This document shows positions 6,779 through 7,152 of a stretch of DNA of 7,152 nt, in pieces. Positions within the stretch are counted from its first letter, which is position 1. Every line of letters starts with the position of its first letter. The stretch is taken from assembly GCA_900550765.1 (NCBI GenBank), contig URTC01000081.1, positions 1 to 7,152 on the forward strand, written 5' to 3'. Both the position numbers and the translations under genes were made by a program. The stretch is from an uncultured Clostridia bacterium (GTDB lineage: Bacteria; Bacillota; Clostridia; Christensenellales; QALW01). The notes beneath the pieces were generated by a model. That model searched no databases, was not told the origin of the DNA, and was given only the letters and a program-made list of their open reading frames with translations.

Positions 6779-6865
6779 GCAGGTATGGCGGAATTGGCAG
6801 ACGCGCACGGTTCAGGTCCGTGTGAAAGCAATTTCATGCAGGTTCAAGTCCTGTTATCCGCACCA
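6779..6865 (+). tRNA. tRNA-Leu (anticodon CAG)
   Basis: This 87-nt class II tRNA reads CUG leucine codons. The D arm GCG/CGC lies at 6788-6804 with the leucine-type loop GAATTGGCAGA. The anticodon stem is CACGG/CCGTG (6806-6810 and 6818-6822) with loop TTCAGGT, placing CAG at 6813-6815. The long variable arm has a 4-bp stem GAAA/TTTC (6824-6827 and 6832-6835) closed by a GCAA loop. The T arm has loop TTCAAGT at 6843-6849. CCA is encoded at 6863-6865 after discriminator A. The acceptor stem GCAGGTA/TATCCGC has an A3-C70 mismatch and a G5-U68 wobble; the other pairs are Watson-Crick. No duplicated tRNA 3' end, which would mark an integrated element, occurs in the remaining 287 bases. Confidence 0.95.
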
Positions 6866-6874
6866 TAGCTTTTT

Positions 6875-6906
6875 ACCCCGGTAAATACGATATTTACTGG
6901 GGTTTT
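6875..6906 (+). terminator. Rho-independent terminator of tRNA-Leu
   Basis: Arms 6875-6887 and 6891-6903 form a 13-bp stem with a single G-U pair and a 3-nt loop CGA. The base of the stem is ACCCC/GGGGT. It starts 9 nt after the CCA. The T tract is short (TTTT, then GC), so some readthrough is possible. A further tagc/gcta match (6866-6869 and 6907-6910) could extend the structure across T-rich bulges. The opposite strand has no T run after the hairpin, so it should work only rightward. Confidence 0.75.
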
Positions 6907-6948
6907 GCTATACTTAAATCACTCTAAAACACGGAAAAATACATATCG

Positions 6949-6981
6949 TAGCTAACACACAGCTAACAAGTAGCTAACAAA
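6949..6981. repeat. Three tandem 11-bp units containing AGCTAACA
   Basis: AGCTAACA recurs at 6950-6957, 6961-6968 and 6972-6979, exactly 11 bp apart; the units read TAGCTAACACA, CAGCTAACAAG and TAGCTAACAAA. Since 11 is not a multiple of 3, the stop triplets in the unit fall in all three frames on each strand. The period is close to one DNA turn, so the units would face the same side of the helix. The repeat lies between two terminators, outside any gene. Function unknown. Confidence 0.8.
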
Positions 6982-6998
6982 TCTACAAATGACAAAAC

Positions 6999-7040
6999 TC
7001 CCCTCACTCGCTTTTTACGGCGGATGAGGGGATTTTTTTT
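6999..7040 (+). terminator. Strong Rho-independent terminator, possibly bidirectional
   Basis: TCCCCTCA at 6999-7006 pairs with TGAGGGGA at 7025-7032. After one C-A mismatch the stem continues with TCGC/GCGG (7008-7011 and 7020-7023), and eight Ts follow at 7033-7040. This is a strong rightward terminator. Leftward, the hairpin is followed by AGTTTTG with only four Ts, so it might also end the minus-strand gene whose stop is at 7088. What plus-strand transcript it ends is unclear: tRNA-Leu readthrough or a small RNA started after the first terminator. Confidence 0.85.
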
Positions 7041-7087
7041 GCAATCATGTGTTTGTCAAGACATTATGAATGTCCTTTAGGTTTTAA

Positions 7088-7152
7088 TTAGCCGAGTGCC
7101 TTTTTTGCGATGGCAATTTTGATGTCTTTTGCTCGAATACCGTCTTTGATGA
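7088..7152 (-). CDS. C-terminal end of an unidentified gene (cut by the right edge)
   Basis: The last 21 codons of a minus-strand frame end at the TAA at 7090-7088. The peptide ends IRAKDIKIAIAKKALG, lysine- and alanine-rich and probably helical, which looks coding rather than random. The part visible is too short to assign a family. The gene converges on tRNA-Leu, and the hairpin at 6999-7032 is the only nearby candidate for its termination. No frame downstream of the stop looks like a continuation. Confidence 0.55.
   Translation of the reverse strand, partial: IKDGIRAKDIKIAIAKKALG

Noticed and set aside
6989..7027. 12-codon plus-strand frame starting ATGACAAAA and ending TGA
   Set aside because: It lies across the strong terminator hairpin, has no ribosome binding site and is too short to support.
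7060..7074. Small inverted repeat GACATT-ATG-AATGTC downstream of the right-edge gene
   Set aside because: Only 6 bp with a 3-nt loop and no T run on either strand, so it is unlikely to be a terminator.
6866..7152. Integrated element at the 3' end of tRNA-Leu
   Set aside because: No second copy of the tRNA 3' segment and no integrase sequence is visible in the available bases.

Overview
The window carries most of a histidine-biosynthesis operon on the minus strand (positions 1-6603). To its right is a divergently transcribed tRNA-Leu gene on the plus strand (6779-6865), then about 220 bases of intergenic DNA with two terminator hairpins and a short tandem repeat, and finally the last 21 codons of an unidentified minus-strand gene. 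The source looks like a Bacillota bacterium, probably a Clostridia-type organism. Reasons are the short-form HisG paired with HisZ, a YerC/YecD-type TrpR-related protein, strong AGGAGG ribosome binding sites, TTG start codons, an AT-rich intergenic region with consensus SigA promoters, and an encoded CCA on the tRNA. The genus cannot be told from the sequence alone.

In transcription order (right to left) the operon is: TrpR-related regulator, hisZ, hisG, hisD, hisC, hisB, hisH, hisA, hisF (cut by the left edge). Every junction is an overlap, an abutment or a gap of 9 nt or less, so one translationally coupled transcript is expected. The products cover the first step (HisG with HisZ), the Amadori isomerisation (HisA), the glutamine-dependent imidazole-forming step (HisH with HisF), dehydration (HisB), transamination (HisC) and the two-step oxidation to histidine (HisD). 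HisI and HisE activities and a histidinol-phosphate phosphatase are not in the window. HisB is the dehydratase only. hisI/hisE may lie beyond the left edge.

The regulatory region 6604-6778 holds two divergent promoters. The his promoter has a TATAAT box and a leader of only about 23 nt, leaving no room for a T-box riboswitch or attenuator. A perfect 11-bp palindrome lies across the end of its -35 box and the spacer. With a TrpR-family protein as first gene, this suggests repressor control at initiation, as described for HisR in Gram-positive bacteria. The tRNA promoter is a perfect TTGACA-17-TATAAT and is framed by an 11-bp perfect inverted repeat around the -35 box.

The biosynthetic genes are intact and ordinary. 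The points worth a second look are between genes: the candidate operators, the tRNA acceptor-stem mismatch, and the 11-bp triple repeat lying between two terminators. I see no mobile element, CRISPR array or new defence-type system here.
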